This document shows, one piece after another, positions 42,888 through 51,816 of a stretch of 64,000 nucleotides of DNA (position 1 is the first letter of the stretch; every line of letters starts with the position of its first letter). The stretch is from NCBI GenBank assembly GCA_020048055.1, contig JAIFNA010000007.1, forward strand, positions 62,001 through 126,000. The letters run 5' to 3'. This DNA comes from Arcobacter sp. GTDB taxonomy: Bacteria > Campylobacterota > Campylobacteria > Campylobacterales > Arcobacteraceae. The notes under the pieces were generated by a model. The model was not told the DNA's origin, made no database searches, and worked only from the letters and a program-made list of their open reading frames with translations. Position numbers and translations under genes: made by a program.

Positions 42888-43009
42888 AGAAAGTAAGAGA
42901 AACTCGTTTCTCTCTTTAGGATTTGCTTCTTTAGATGGAATTATTTCCATCGCTAAAAGAAGACATTAAAAACAAGGTCCCTTCAAATTTGGGACAAATT
43001 TTAAGGAGT
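42888..43009 (+). promoter_or_regulatory. nif leader family copy 6 (before nifT)
   Basis: Hairpin A is AGAGAAAC/GTTTCTCT (42896-42913), and the link is CTTTAGGATTT. Hairpin B is CTTCTTTAG/CTAAAAGAAG with inner GATGGAA/TTCCATC (42926-42962). Hairpin C is GTCCC (42977-42981) with GGGAC (42991-42995), then AAGGAG (43003-43008). From hairpin A to the ribosome site it is nearly identical to the copy after nifH, 6.6 kb away. Confidence 0.82.
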
Positions 43010-43014
43010 AAAAA

Positions 43015-43224
43015 ATGGCAAAAGTTATGTTAAGTGAAAAAAACGGGGAAATAATCTTCTATATTGCAAAAAAAGATATGGAGGAAACAATTGAAAAAAT
43101 TGAATTTGATAGTGAAGAGAAATGGGGTGGAGAAGTTGAATTAAGTAATGGAGAAATTTGGTGGATTGAACCAAATATTAAAAAACTTCCAAAAGAAGAA
43201 GCTTGTAAGAAAATTAGTGATTGA
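43015..43224 (+). CDS. nifT: NifT/FixU family protein
   Basis: 69 residues. The match is to NifT (KVMIR...YVxKKDLEE...WGGxVxLxxG) through 'KVMLSEKNGEIIFYIAKKDMEETI' and 'KWGGEVELSNGEIWWIEP'. This small protein of unknown function accompanies nifHDK in many diazotrophs and is not essential where tested. It is separated from nifK here by the reductase genes. AAGGAGTAAAAA precedes the ATG. Confidence 0.88.
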   Translation: MAKVMLSEKNGEIIFYIAKKDMEETIEKIEFDSEEKWGGEVELSNGEIWWIEPNIKKLPKEEACKKISD

Positions 43225-43228
43225 TTAT

Positions 43229-43254
43229 AAAATATACAATTTTAAGTATATTTT
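43229..43254 (+). terminator. Terminator after nifT
   Basis: AAAATATAC and GTATATTTT form a perfect 9-base-pair stem with an 8-base loop, 5 bases after the nifT stop, ending in TTTT. The AT-rich stem is weak, so read-through into nifA is possible. Confidence 0.5.
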
Positions 43255-43300
43255 ATGTACACTAAAAATTATAATTATTAAAAAAAATAGGAAATCTTAA

Positions 43301-44827
43301 ATGCTTGGTCAATGTGATTTATGCTTAAAACAAAAAGAATTAGAAGTTTTGTATGAGATTGCAACTTTGCTTGCTGACTCAAGGGATACACAAAAATCTT
43401 TGGAAAAATCATTATTAAGTCTTAAAAATACACTTGAATTGCAAAATTGTGTTATCTATAAGCTTGAAGATGAAATGTTAAATATTTATTCATCAATCAA
43501 TTTTAATAAGTACCAAAAAATTATTTCTGAGTATCGTATTGGTGAGGGAGCTACTGGACTTGCAGCAAAAAGTGGTGAGCCGGTTATTATAGAAAATATC
43601 CATAATGACATACTTTTTTTAAACAAATCAGGCAATAGGAATAGTGAAACTATTTCATACATTGCTGTACCGATGTTTGTTGATAATAAGATCTTTGGCG
43701 TTTTGGCAGCCAATTTAAGTAGGTCTACTAAGATTGGATTTGATGAAACAGTAAGAATATTATCTATTATAAGCACGCTATTTGCTCAATTTATATATTC
43801 ACATATAGTAGTAGAGCAAGATAAAGAAAGACTCAGAGAGCTCAAACTTTATTACAAAATGGAATGGGATTCAAAAGTTCATAATTTTGGTGATATTATA
43901 GGAAAAAGTCCAAAGATGGAAGATGTATATAAAGTGATAGATAGAATTGCTGGGAGTAATGTCACTATTCTTGTTCGAGGGGAAACTGGTACAGGAAAAG
44001 AGCTCGTGGCTGCTTCGATTCACAAAAGAAGTAAAAGAAAAGATGAACCGTTTATCAAACTCAATTGTGCTGCTATTACTGATACATTACTTGAAAGTGA
44101 ACTTTTTGGACATGAAAAAGGTGCTTTTACTGACGCAAAAGAGACAAGAAAAGGAAGATTTGAGCTTGCTGATGGAGGAACATTATTTCTAGATGAGATA
44201 GGAGACATTAGTGCTTCTGCTCAAGTAAAACTTTTAAGAGTGCTTCAAGAGAGAGAGTTTGAGCGAGTTGGCGGAAGTAAAACTATCAAAGTAAATGTTC
44301 GTCTAGTAGCAGCAACAAATAGAAATTTAGAACAAATGGTTAAAGATGGAACTTTTCGGGAAGATTTGTATTATAGACTTAATGTTATCCCAATTGATTT
44401 ACCACCACTGAGAGAAAGAGGGGAAGATATAGAACTTCTTGTAAACTTTTTCCTTGAGCGAAGTATGAAAAATCATAAAAAAATGGTTGTAATTACTGAT
44501 GATGCGATGTTAAAACTTATTCAATATCTGTGGCCTGGAAATGTTAGAGAGTTGGAAAATACTATTGAAAGAATTGTATTGATGGGTGACGAAGATGGAA
44601 TTAGTGCTTCTGATATGCTACTTTTGCTACCAGCACTGAATAATAAGATATTAAACAATGAGCATATAGGGATGATTAAAAATAAATCATTGGAGGAGAC
44701 TGAAAAGGAAGCTATTCAAAAAGCACTTCAAGATTGTAATAATAATCAAAGTGAAGCAGCCAAACAATTAGAAATAACACTAAGACAAATAGGATATAAA
44801 ATTAAAATGTACGGATTAAAAATATGA
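43301..44827 (+). CDS. nifA: Sigma-54-dependent activator NifA
   Basis: 508 residues. The GAF domain (~20-170) has '[23 protein letters not shown]'. The AAA+ domain has Walker A '[16 protein letters not shown]', '[15 protein letters not shown]' and Walker B '[12 protein letters not shown]'. The C-terminal Fis-type helix-turn-helix is '[24 protein letters not shown]'. The sigma-54 contact loop is GAFTDA instead of the usual GAFTGA. The Cys motif that makes alpha-proteobacterial NifA O2-sensitive is absent between the domains, but a C5-x2-C8 pair stands at the N-terminus. No NifL is encoded nearby. Confidence 0.92.
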   Translation: MLGQCDLCLKQKELEVLYEIATLLADSRDTQKSLEKSLLSLKNTLELQNCVIYKLEDEMLNIYSSINFNKYQKIISEYRIGEGATGLAAKSGEPVIIENIHNDILFLNKSGNRNSETISYIAVPMFVDNKIFGVLAANLSRSTKIGFDETVRILSIISTLFAQFIYSHIVVEQDKERLRELKLYYKMEWDSKVHNFGDIIGKSPKMEDVYKVIDRIAGSNVTILVRGETGTGKELVAASIHKRSKRKDEPFIKLNCAAITDTLLESELFGHEKGAFTDAKETRKGRFELADGGTLFLDEIGDISASAQVKLLRVLQEREFERVGGSKTIKVNVRLVAATNRNLEQMVKDGTFREDLYYRLNVIPIDLPPLRERGEDIELLVNFFLERSMKNHKKMVVITDDAMLKLIQYLWPGNVRELENTIERIVLMGDEDGISASDMLLLLPALNNKILNNEHIGMIKNKSLEETEKEAIQKALQDCNNNQSEAAKQLEITLRQIGYKIKMYGLKI

Positions 44828-45348
44828 TTTATAAAGGTGAACAATTTGAACTTTGCGATGATTTCATTGATGTTGGTTATATGGCTGAAAATATTTTAGT
44901 TGAAGATTTTTATGGGAATAAAATCATACTAGAAAGAAGCAATAGCGATAAAACAATGAGTTTATTTATTTCGATTCCTGAACTTGGAAATGGTTTTTTG
45001 GATGAAATAATTCAATTAGATAAGTTAATGAAAACTATACAAATACCCATTGGATGTTTTTTGATATTTAATGAGATGATAATCGATAAAATAGCTTTAA
45101 AAAATAGATTAGAGAAATTTGAGATAGTTTTTGATGTAGAAAATGAATTTGGAAATATGTATGGTATGAAAATTATTAATGGAACATTCAAAGATAAATT
45201 AACAAAAGGATTATTTTTAATTAATAAAGATGGCTCGGTTTTTTATTTAGATATTCCTGATGATATGGAAAAAAGAATTAATACTGAAAGACTTATTGTT
45301 GAGTTGAATAAAGCTTATTTGACATATACTGGTATTGGATGTCATTAA
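44824..45348 (+). CDS. Cys-less redoxin-fold protein downstream of nifA
   Basis: 174 residues. The N-terminal 'DVGYMAENILVEDFYGNKIIL' resembles the peroxiredoxin start (vGd-xApdF-l-d-x-x-G), and 'KTMSLFISIPELGNGFLDEIIQLDKLM' is placed like the active-site strand and helix without a Cys. 'GLFLINKDGSVFYLDI' matches the late strand pair. The only active-region Cys (in 'PIGCFLIF') is off-site. It overlaps nifA by 4 bases (ATGA), so a role in NifA signalling is plausible. It is similar in design to the 23414-23911 protein. Confidence 0.65.
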   Translation: MIYKGEQFELCDDFIDVGYMAENILVEDFYGNKIILERSNSDKTMSLFISIPELGNGFLDEIIQLDKLMKTIQIPIGCFLIFNEMIIDKIALKNRLEKFEIVFDVENEFGNMYGMKIINGTFKDKLTKGLFLINKDGSVFYLDIPDDMEKRINTERLIVELNKAYLTYTGIGCH

Positions 45349-45454
45349 TATATTAAAATTATAGATTATAATCCCAAATATATGGAGCTATCTATTAAAA
45401 CTTATGGCAAAGAGATTATTAATAGACAGTGTATAAATAAATAATAATTTATTG

Positions 45455-47047
45455 TTAAAATGATCCTAAAATATCGATAGCTTTTTCAAATCGTTTTACA
45501 ACACTTGCCTTATCACCAGTTGATAACCTTACAGTGTCAAGATAATCTTGATCAGCTATTAGTTTTTCGAAATTGTGTTGAATTTTTTGTCTATTTTTTA
45601 TCAAAATTTCCTCATCATTTAAAGCAAAGAAGTAGCTAACTGATTCTAAAACAGCTACATTTATCCTTCCTCTTTTACCATTTATTGGGCATCTAAAATT
45701 GCTTTTTCCAAAAAATTCATTTGTCAATCTCATAACTCTTTCAAAATCATTTATCAACTCTTTGATTTTTTGAATATTGATAAGCGCATCAATTAGTTTT
45801 TGTTTGTACTCTTCATTGTTTTTATTTAAAAATATATCTTGCGAATGAAAGTCTATAATATTATTTACCCCTAAAGTATTTACATGTTGCATTGTTTTAC
45901 CCAAAAAGTCGTCTATATTTCCACTGTATTGTTTGTAGTCAAAAATTTGAAATGCCAAATATCTAAGCACAACCTCTTTATCTTTCATTCTAGTTGGAGA
46001 TAAGCCATAATCGGTTGCACTTTTAAAATGCTCATTTGAGGCTAAATGTGAAAGTAAAACAGTCGATGGTCCAATATAAATACAGTTTCTTATCTCTTGA
46101 GTTGTTAGTTGTGTGCCACCTGTATTTATTCTGTAAAAAATATCATAAACAACAGACATCGGAACGCTAGGTTTAATAATATGGCAGTTTATTTTTTTAT
46201 CCATTATCCTCATTTGAAGGTTTGGACTTAAATCTGTAATTTTTTTACCATTTAGATGTTTTAATGATTTTAAACCTTGCAATCTAAAACCATCTTCACC
46301 AACAGAGTAAGTTTGTAAACTAAAATCTAAAAATTCTTTAACAGAGGTGCTTCTTTGTAAACCATCAATCATAATATATTTACCATCTTTAGATTCATTT
46401 AGATAAATTGGTGGAATAGGGATGTTTAAAATTATTGACTCAATAAATCTACTTTTTTGTTCAATCTTCCAAACTACATTTCTTTGAAAATCTGGGTCTG
46501 TTATAATTGTCCCTTGAGACATGCGAATTGCTATCTCTTTTGGTGAAATAGCAATCTCTCTTACATCAAGTTCATCTTTTTCAATATCAAAGTCTTCATA
46601 AGGAAAAATCCCTTGAGTTGGTAAAATTGCAGCTATTTCATCAATTGTATCATTATTGTTTTTGATGTGTTCAGTTCGTTTTTCTAAAAGCCAAGACTCT
46701 ATGTCTTCTAGTTTAAGTTCAAAATTATCACTATTTGATATTAGAAAATCCCTTAAAAATTCGTTATAGTAGGCAAGACTTACAAACGAATCATTGCTTA
46801 CATAAAGTAATATAGCTTGAGATAAATTTATAGAATTTGAGCAAATATATCCCCAGTCAAATTGTGTTTTTATAGATAATCCAAGTTTTTTATTTTCAAC
46901 AAAAAACGGTTGATTTTTAAAAGTAACTTTTCTTTTACCTTTTTGTCCACTACCTTTAAAAATTGGTTTTTCAATTTCTATAAATACTGGCTTTAGATTA
47001 TTTTGCATCACTTCTATTTCGTTTTCAAGCATCAAAAGATTTTCCAT
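45455..47047 (-). CDS. DUF262 (GmrS/ParB-like nuclease fold) protein
   Basis: 530 residues. The DUF262 core is clear at ~170-260: 'DPDFQRNVVWKIEQKSRFIESIILNIPIPPIYL' and 'YIMIDGLQRSTSVKEF' (the D-G-x-Q-R motif used for NTP-dependent chemistry in ParB/Srx-like domains), followed by 'YRINTGGTQLTTQEIRNC'. The GmrD-like HNH (DUF1524) partner is not present in the protein. Related proteins act in phage defence or modified-DNA restriction. It stands alone at the right edge of the nif island, and its function is inferred only. Confidence 0.85.
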   Translation of the reverse strand: MENLLMLENEIEVMQNNLKPVFIEIEKPIFKGSGQKGKRKVTFKNQPFFVENKKLGLSIKTQFDWGYICSNSINLSQAILLYVSNDSFVSLAYYNEFLRDFLISNSDNFELKLEDIESWLLEKRTEHIKNNNDTIDEIAAILPTQGIFPYEDFDIEKDELDVREIAISPKEIAIRMSQGTIITDPDFQRNVVWKIEQKSRFIESIILNIPIPPIYLNESKDGKYIMIDGLQRSTSVKEFLDFSLQTYSVGEDGFRLQGLKSLKHLNGKKITDLSPNLQMRIMDKKINCHIIKPSVPMSVVYDIFYRINTGGTQLTTQEIRNCIYIGPSTVLLSHLASNEHFKSATDYGLSPTRMKDKEVVLRYLAFQIFDYKQYSGNIDDFLGKTMQHVNTLGVNNIIDFHSQDIFLNKNNEEYKQKLIDALINIQKIKELINDFERVMRLTNEFFGKSNFRCPINGKRGRINVAVLESVSYFFALNDEEILIKNRQKIQHNFEKLIADQDYLDTVRLSTGDKASVVKRFEKAIDILGSF

Positions 47048-47338
47048 TTTTTAACCCTATAATTTGTAAATTTTTTTATTTTAACATATAAAACAAGTGA
47101 TAAAGCGTAATTAGATACAATAAAATATCAATAAAATAGTAAAAAATGAGGAAAATAAATGTGCAAAAAGCTTCAATTAAGTAATAAAGTATTGATTAAG
47201 AATATGTTAGTCAAAGAGTTTATTTGGAAACTTAACAATTTTAAGCCTTTTGAAACAAAATCTAACAAAGTTTGCATAATTGTAAAAGTTTGTTTTCTTT
47301 ACTTATTTAATATTCAAAAAATTGGAAATATATAAAAG
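47048..47338. other. Divergent intergenic region
   Basis: 291 AT-rich bases between the DUF262 gene and the oxidoreductase. It holds a possible 58-codon reading frame (47159-47335) but no clear promoter or hairpin. The oxidoreductase start itself has no good ribosome site. Confidence 0.4.
47159..47335 (+). CDS. Possible 58-aa small protein
   Basis: ATG after GAGGAAAATAA, basic and hydrophobic ('MCKKLQLSNKVLIKNMLVKEF', 'VCIIVKVCFLYLFNIQ'). It ends 3 bases before the TTG of the oxidoreductase gene, so it could be a coupling leader ORF. A reading frame of this length is also expected by chance in such AT-rich DNA, and no family is recognised. Confidence 0.25.
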   Translation: MCKKLQLSNKVLIKNMLVKEFIWKLNNFKPFETKSNKVCIIVKVCFLYLFNIQKIGNI

Positions 47339-48442
47339 TTGCAAAGTTTTAAAAAATACGATTATGTAATAGTTGGCGGTGGAATTTGTGGTTGCAGTAT
47401 CGCTTTTGAATTATCAAAAATTTCATCAAGTGTTTTATTGATTGATAAACTTGATAATGTTTCAAAAGGTGCAAGTGGAGCTGCTGGTGCTTTTTTATCT
47501 CCACTTTTAGGAAAACCAAATAAATTTAAAGATTTAGTTAATGAGGCACTTATTTATTCAACCAATTTTTACAAACAAAATACACCAGAATTGATAGATA
47601 ATTGTGGGACGGTAAGGGTTCCAAAAGATAGGCTTGATGAGGATAAATTCCAAAGTTATATTCCATTTATAGATTTCCATTTTGAGGTTGATATAAAAAC
47701 AAAAGGGTATTTTTTTCCAATTGGCTCCGTTGTAAATAGCAGTGAGATTTGTAAGATACTTTCAAAAAATGCCGAACAATTATTTAATTATGATGTAGTA
47801 AGTATAGATTTTGTAGATGAATGTTGGGTTGTAAATAAAGAAATATTAGCAAAAAATCTCATTTTATCAACAGGAGCCAGTATTAAACTATTGGATGAAG
47901 CATATATTGAGATAAGGTCAGTTTGGGGACAAAGGATAGATATAGAAACATCTACTTTAATCTCTACAAATTACCATAAAGAGTGCTCGATTGCCCATAC
48001 AACAAAAATAAATGACACTACATATAAGTCATCGATTGGTGCAACACACCATAGATTTGTAGATGAAAAAGATACAAATAATGAAGATACTCTTCGGTTA
48101 TTAAAAAAAGCAAATGATATTTTGACGCTAGATAATGTAAAAGTTACAAAGTTATTTGGAGGTGCTAGAGCTTCTAGTAGTGATTATTTCCCTATGATTG
48201 GGGAGATAGTTGATAGTAAAAAAACTTTAGAGGAGTTTCCATATCTTAAAAATGGAACAAATGTGAATCCACAAAGATTTACAAGGTATAAAAATTTATA
48301 TATTTACAATGGTGTCGGTGGAAGGGGATTTGTATTTGCACCTTATTTGGCAAAAATATTGGTAAAACATATTGTAAAAGAAAATAATATTGATGACACT
48401 TTAAGTCTTGATAGATTATTTAAAAGATGGGTAAAGAGATAA
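47339..48442 (+). CDS. FAD-dependent oxidoreductase, MnmC2-like
   Basis: 367 residues of the DAO/MnmC C-terminal family. The FAD-binding fold is 'YVIVGGGICGCSIAFELS'. 'SKGASGAAGAFLSPLLGKPNKFKDLVNEALIYS'-like sequence matches the ASG-x-x-x-G motif of the MnmC oxidase, 'SVWGQRIDI' and 'FGGARASSSDYFPMIG' lie in the catalytic half, and 'GGRGFVFAPYLA' is at the FAD-binding C-terminus. The probable role is conversion of cmnm5U to nm5U in tRNA wobble positions, without the fused methyltransferase. A glycine oxidase-like role is the alternative. The start is a TTG. Confidence 0.7.
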   Translation: MQSFKKYDYVIVGGGICGCSIAFELSKISSSVLLIDKLDNVSKGASGAAGAFLSPLLGKPNKFKDLVNEALIYSTNFYKQNTPELIDNCGTVRVPKDRLDEDKFQSYIPFIDFHFEVDIKTKGYFFPIGSVVNSSEICKILSKNAEQLFNYDVVSIDFVDECWVVNKEILAKNLILSTGASIKLLDEAYIEIRSVWGQRIDIETSTLISTNYHKECSIAHTTKINDTTYKSSIGATHHRFVDEKDTNNEDTLRLLKKANDILTLDNVKVTKLFGGARASSSDYFPMIGEIVDSKKTLEEFPYLKNGTNVNPQRFTRYKNLYIYNGVGGRGFVFAPYLAKILVKHIVKENNIDDTLSLDRLFKRWVKR

Positions 48443-48542
48443 TTTTTTTAAAATCAAATTAATCAAACAAGTTACAAAAGCGCTAAATACAGCAAATAAA
48501 AGCTATTTTTGCTAATATTATAAGTAAATGAAAGGTTCAAAA

Positions 48543-49415
48543 ATGAAAATATCAATACTGTTAATATTATTTATAACCCAATTTCTTTTTGGGGATTCAA
48601 AGTCAAATATCAAAACTGATATACCAGCAATAGTATCAGTAAAATGGTTGGAGCAAAATCAAAAAAATCCAAAACTTGTAATAGTTGATTTGCGTCCAAG
48701 TGAAGTATATGCAAAAAACCACATCCAAAATAGTGTAAATATTCCAGCAAAAGAGAATCTTTTTGATAAAAATAGCTTTATCCCAAAACTTGATATTTTG
48801 CAAAAAACATTTAGTGAAGCTGGGATTGGAAATGAGAGTATTGTTGTTGCTTATGATGACGGAAAATTTATTATGGCAGCTAGATTTTATTGGATTTTAG
48901 AAACATTAGGGCATTCCAATGTTGGGCTTTTAAATGTTGGATTTGATAGTTTGGAGAAAACAAAAATACCTATAAGCTCAAAAAATACAAAAGTTATAGC
49001 AAAAGAGTTTGTTCCAAGAGTTGATAATACAAAAGTACAAACGAAATTAAGCACACTTCTTTCGATAGGAAACAAAACCATAATTGACGGTCGAGAAGGG
49101 ACACATTTTAGTGGACTAGCTTCTAAGGCTAAGCGTTTTGGACATATTCCAACAGCAAAAAATTATCCATGCACTCAAAATTATCAAGTTTCAAAAGATG
49201 GAAATATGATAAAAGATTTAAGTGAACTTAAAAATCTATATAAATATTTGGATAAAAACAGACAAATTATTCTTTATTGCGATGGTGGCTCTGAATCGGC
49301 ATTAAACTACATAGTTTTGCAAGAATTAGGATATAAAGTTTCAATTTATGACGGCTCATGGTTGGAATGGGGAAATGATTTGAAAGTGCCAATCTCAAAC
49401 CCATCAAAAAAATAG
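48543..49415 (+). CDS. Tandem-rhodanese sulfurtransferase, exported
   Basis: 290 residues. The signal peptide is 'MKISILLILFITQFLFG'. The first rhodanese domain ('VDLRPSEVYAKNHIQNSVNIP') has Asp at the active-site Cys place (YDDG), so it is inactive. The second ('IDGREGTHFSGL', 'GHIPTAKNYP') has the active-site Cys in 'ILYCDGGSESALNYI'. It is a predicted periplasmic thiosulfate/3-mercaptopyruvate-type sulfurtransferase. AAAGG lies 6 bases before the ATG at 48543. An in-frame ATG at 48528 contains the ribosome site. Confidence 0.85.
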   Translation: MKISILLILFITQFLFGDSKSNIKTDIPAIVSVKWLEQNQKNPKLVIVDLRPSEVYAKNHIQNSVNIPAKENLFDKNSFIPKLDILQKTFSEAGIGNESIVVAYDDGKFIMAARFYWILETLGHSNVGLLNVGFDSLEKTKIPISSKNTKVIAKEFVPRVDNTKVQTKLSTLLSIGNKTIIDGREGTHFSGLASKAKRFGHIPTAKNYPCTQNYQVSKDGNMIKDLSELKNLYKYLDKNRQIILYCDGGSESALNYIVLQELGYKVSIYDGSWLEWGNDLKVPISNPSKK

Positions 49416-49423
49416 GTGTTTTG

Positions 49424-51235
49424 ATGATTGGTAAATATAAAAGCTCTATTAAAACAAAGTTGATAGGGATAATTTTTTTAGTTGCTACACTTACTAGCTT
49501 TATTGGTTATGTTGGATTTATCTATTGGTATATGGACAACCAATATAAAAAAGCAAACGAACAATCACACACAATAGGTCTAGTAATATCGCAAGATGTA
49601 GCTAAACTTATCTTGCTTGATGAAATATCTATCGCATCTGATATTACATCTAAATTAAAATCGTTTAATAATATCGATAAACTTGTTTTGTATTCACTTG
49701 ATAGAAAAGCAATTTTCCAATATTCTAAAAATGATAATAGTTTCATTGTGCCAAAATTTGAAGAGGGTAGTAATAAAAATCTTATCACTAAAGATATTTT
49801 AACTTTAAGAATTAATGTTGTTTATCAGGATAAACACCTAGGTTATCTAAGATTAGATCTCAAGGTTGAGAGTGTTTTTGATGTTATTTTAAATAATATC
49901 AAAATGCCTTTATTTATCATTTTGTGTATGGTTTTGGTTTCTTATCTTTTGGCGCTCTATTTTGCAAAAAAATTTACAGAGCCAATTTTAAACCTTGTAG
50001 CATTTTTGGAAAAAATTGATACTTTTTCCTTTTTGGATAACTATCCAAAAGTAAATGAGGAAAATGAAGTTGGGAAGATTTATCAAGTTGTAAAAACAAT
50101 GCTCGGGCGGATAAAAGAATCTCAAAAAGCTTTAAAAATAGCTTCAGTTGCGTTTGAAACACAAAGTGGAATGATGATAACCGATACAAATAAAAAAATT
50201 TTAAGTGTTAATAAAGCTTTTACAAACATACTTGGCTATACACAAGATGAAGTTGTTGGAAGTTCACCATCTGTTTTAAAATCAAATCTTACAACTGAAG
50301 ATTTTTATAAAAATATAAATCACTCGTTACAGACAAATCACTATTGGAGTGGGGAGATAAATAATCTTCATAAAAATGGGAATATCATAAAAGAGTATCT
50401 TACAATTCAGGTCGTCCTTGATGATGATGGCGAAATAATATATTATGTAGCTTCATTTTTGGATTTGACTTTACAAAAAAATGCAGAAGCAAAATTGCTT
50501 GAAAATGAGCAAATATTAAGACAACAATCAAAAATGGCAATAATGGGTGAAATGCTTGAAAATATAGCACACCAATGGCGTCAACCACTATCCATTATCT
50601 CGACAATTTCAACTGGAATGCTTTTAAATAAAGAACTTGGTATTCCGCTGACACAAGAAGAGGAGACAGTAAGGCTAAATAAGATAAACGATTCATCACA
50701 TTTTTTATCTCAAACAATAGATGACTTTAGAGAATTTTTCAAACCAGATAAGCAAAAAATGTTTTTTAATCCAAAAGAGAGTTATCTTAAAACGATTAAA
50801 CTGATTAATTCAACATTTAAACATCACAGTATTGAAGTTATTGAAAACTTAGAAGATTTTGAGATTTTGGGCTTTAATAATGAATTGATGCAAACAATTA
50901 TGAATGTGCTAAATAACGCAAGAGATATACTAGAAACAAGAGACAAGGGTGAAAAACGGTATATTTTTGTTGATATTTATAGAGAAAATTATGAAGTTGT
51001 TATCAGGATAAAAGATAATGCTGGTGGTATTCCACTAGAGATACTAGATAAGATTTTTTTACCTTATTTTACAACTAAAGAGTTATCCAATGGGACAGGA
51101 ATAGGGCTTTATATGTCTTATGAGATGATTGTAAATCACATGAATGGAAAATTTTTTGTATCAAACGAGGCGTTTGTTTACGAGCAAATTGCATATGTTG
51201 GAGCTTGTTTTACAATTAAGTTGCCTATGAAATAA
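49424..51235 (+). CDS. PAS-domain sensor histidine kinase
   Basis: 603 residues. A transmembrane helix (~12-32) and an extracytoplasmic sensor lead to a second helix (~165-185), then a HAMP-like linker, a PAS domain ('MMITDTNKKILSVNKAFTNILGYTQDEVVG', about 275-385) and the kinase. The H-box is 'MLENIAHQWRQPLSII', the N-box is 'NNARDIL', and the G-boxes are 'DNAGGIP' and 'GTGIGLYM'. The AHQWRQPL H-box is common in Campylobacterota kinases. No response regulator is adjacent. The 3' end overlaps the convergent lipoprotein gene by 11 bases. Confidence 0.92.
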   Translation: MIGKYKSSIKTKLIGIIFLVATLTSFIGYVGFIYWYMDNQYKKANEQSHTIGLVISQDVAKLILLDEISIASDITSKLKSFNNIDKLVLYSLDRKAIFQYSKNDNSFIVPKFEEGSNKNLITKDILTLRINVVYQDKHLGYLRLDLKVESVFDVILNNIKMPLFIILCMVLVSYLLALYFAKKFTEPILNLVAFLEKIDTFSFLDNYPKVNEENEVGKIYQVVKTMLGRIKESQKALKIASVAFETQSGMMITDTNKKILSVNKAFTNILGYTQDEVVGSSPSVLKSNLTTEDFYKNINHSLQTNHYWSGEINNLHKNGNIIKEYLTIQVVLDDDGEIIYYVASFLDLTLQKNAEAKLLENEQILRQQSKMAIMGEMLENIAHQWRQPLSIISTISTGMLLNKELGIPLTQEEETVRLNKINDSSHFLSQTIDDFREFFKPDKQKMFFNPKESYLKTIKLINSTFKHHSIEVIENLEDFEILGFNNELMQTIMNVLNNARDILETRDKGEKRYIFVDIYRENYEVVIRIKDNAGGIPLEILDKIFLPYFTTKELSNGTGIGLYMSYEMIVNHMNGKFFVSNEAFVYEQIAYVGACFTIKLPMK

Positions 51236-51815
51236 AGTTTAGATTATCTATCCAAACTTGTATATCAGAACTCATACGCTTTAAAATTTCGCTGTACCCA
51301 AAAACACCAGATTTAGAGTTTGCAATCTCAGTTTTTTGGCTGTAATGAAAAGTTTTTGTTCCTACAAGTATATTTGTAGTTTGTGAAATTAAGTTGATTT
51401 GTACAGTCATAACAACATTACTACCATTTGTAAAATCTTGATAAAAATCTATAACTTCAATCTCGCACAAATAATTAGTTTTTGCAGTTGAGTATCCATC
51501 TACGATATCATTTGAAGAGTTTATAAAACTTTGTTTGATAGTTTTATATACCATATTTGATGGACTCATCGCCCATTTGTTATTTGCAAAATAGCTAAAT
51601 TCATGTTTGTTTTTGTACCACATTTTTGTTGTTGAATAAAAATTATTTTGGTTTGAAACTTTTAGCTTTATGGTTTTTTTGTTTTTGGTGTTAGCATTTT
51701 GTTTTGCCTCTACAAATTCTACGATATGTTCATTTGTAATAGATTGTTTTTGCAAACAACCACTAAAAAGTATCACAGATAAAAAACCAACCATCAAATT
51801 TATTCTAATTTTCAT
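51225..51815 (-). CDS. ABC-type transport auxiliary lipoprotein (PqiC/LptE-like)
   Basis: 196 residues. The lipoprotein signal is 'MKIRINLMVGFLSVILFSGC' with lipobox FSGC, so the mature protein begins at Cys20. The body has the pattern of outer-membrane auxiliary lipoproteins that work with MlaD-type transporters ('MVYKTIKQSFINSSN', 'LISQTTNILVGTKTFHYSQK', 'QVWIDNL'). It is last in the four-gene Mla-type operon, 1 base after the MCE gene. Confidence 0.78.
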   Translation of the reverse strand: MKIRINLMVGFLSVILFSGCLQKQSITNEHIVEFVEAKQNANTKNKKTIKLKVSNQNNFYSTTKMWYKNKHEFSYFANNKWAMSPSNMVYKTIKQSFINSSNDIVDGYSTAKTNYLCEIEVIDFYQDFTNGSNVVMTVQINLISQTTNILVGTKTFHYSQKTEIANSKSGVFGYSEILKRMSSDIQVWIDNLNFIS

Positions 51816-51816
51816 T

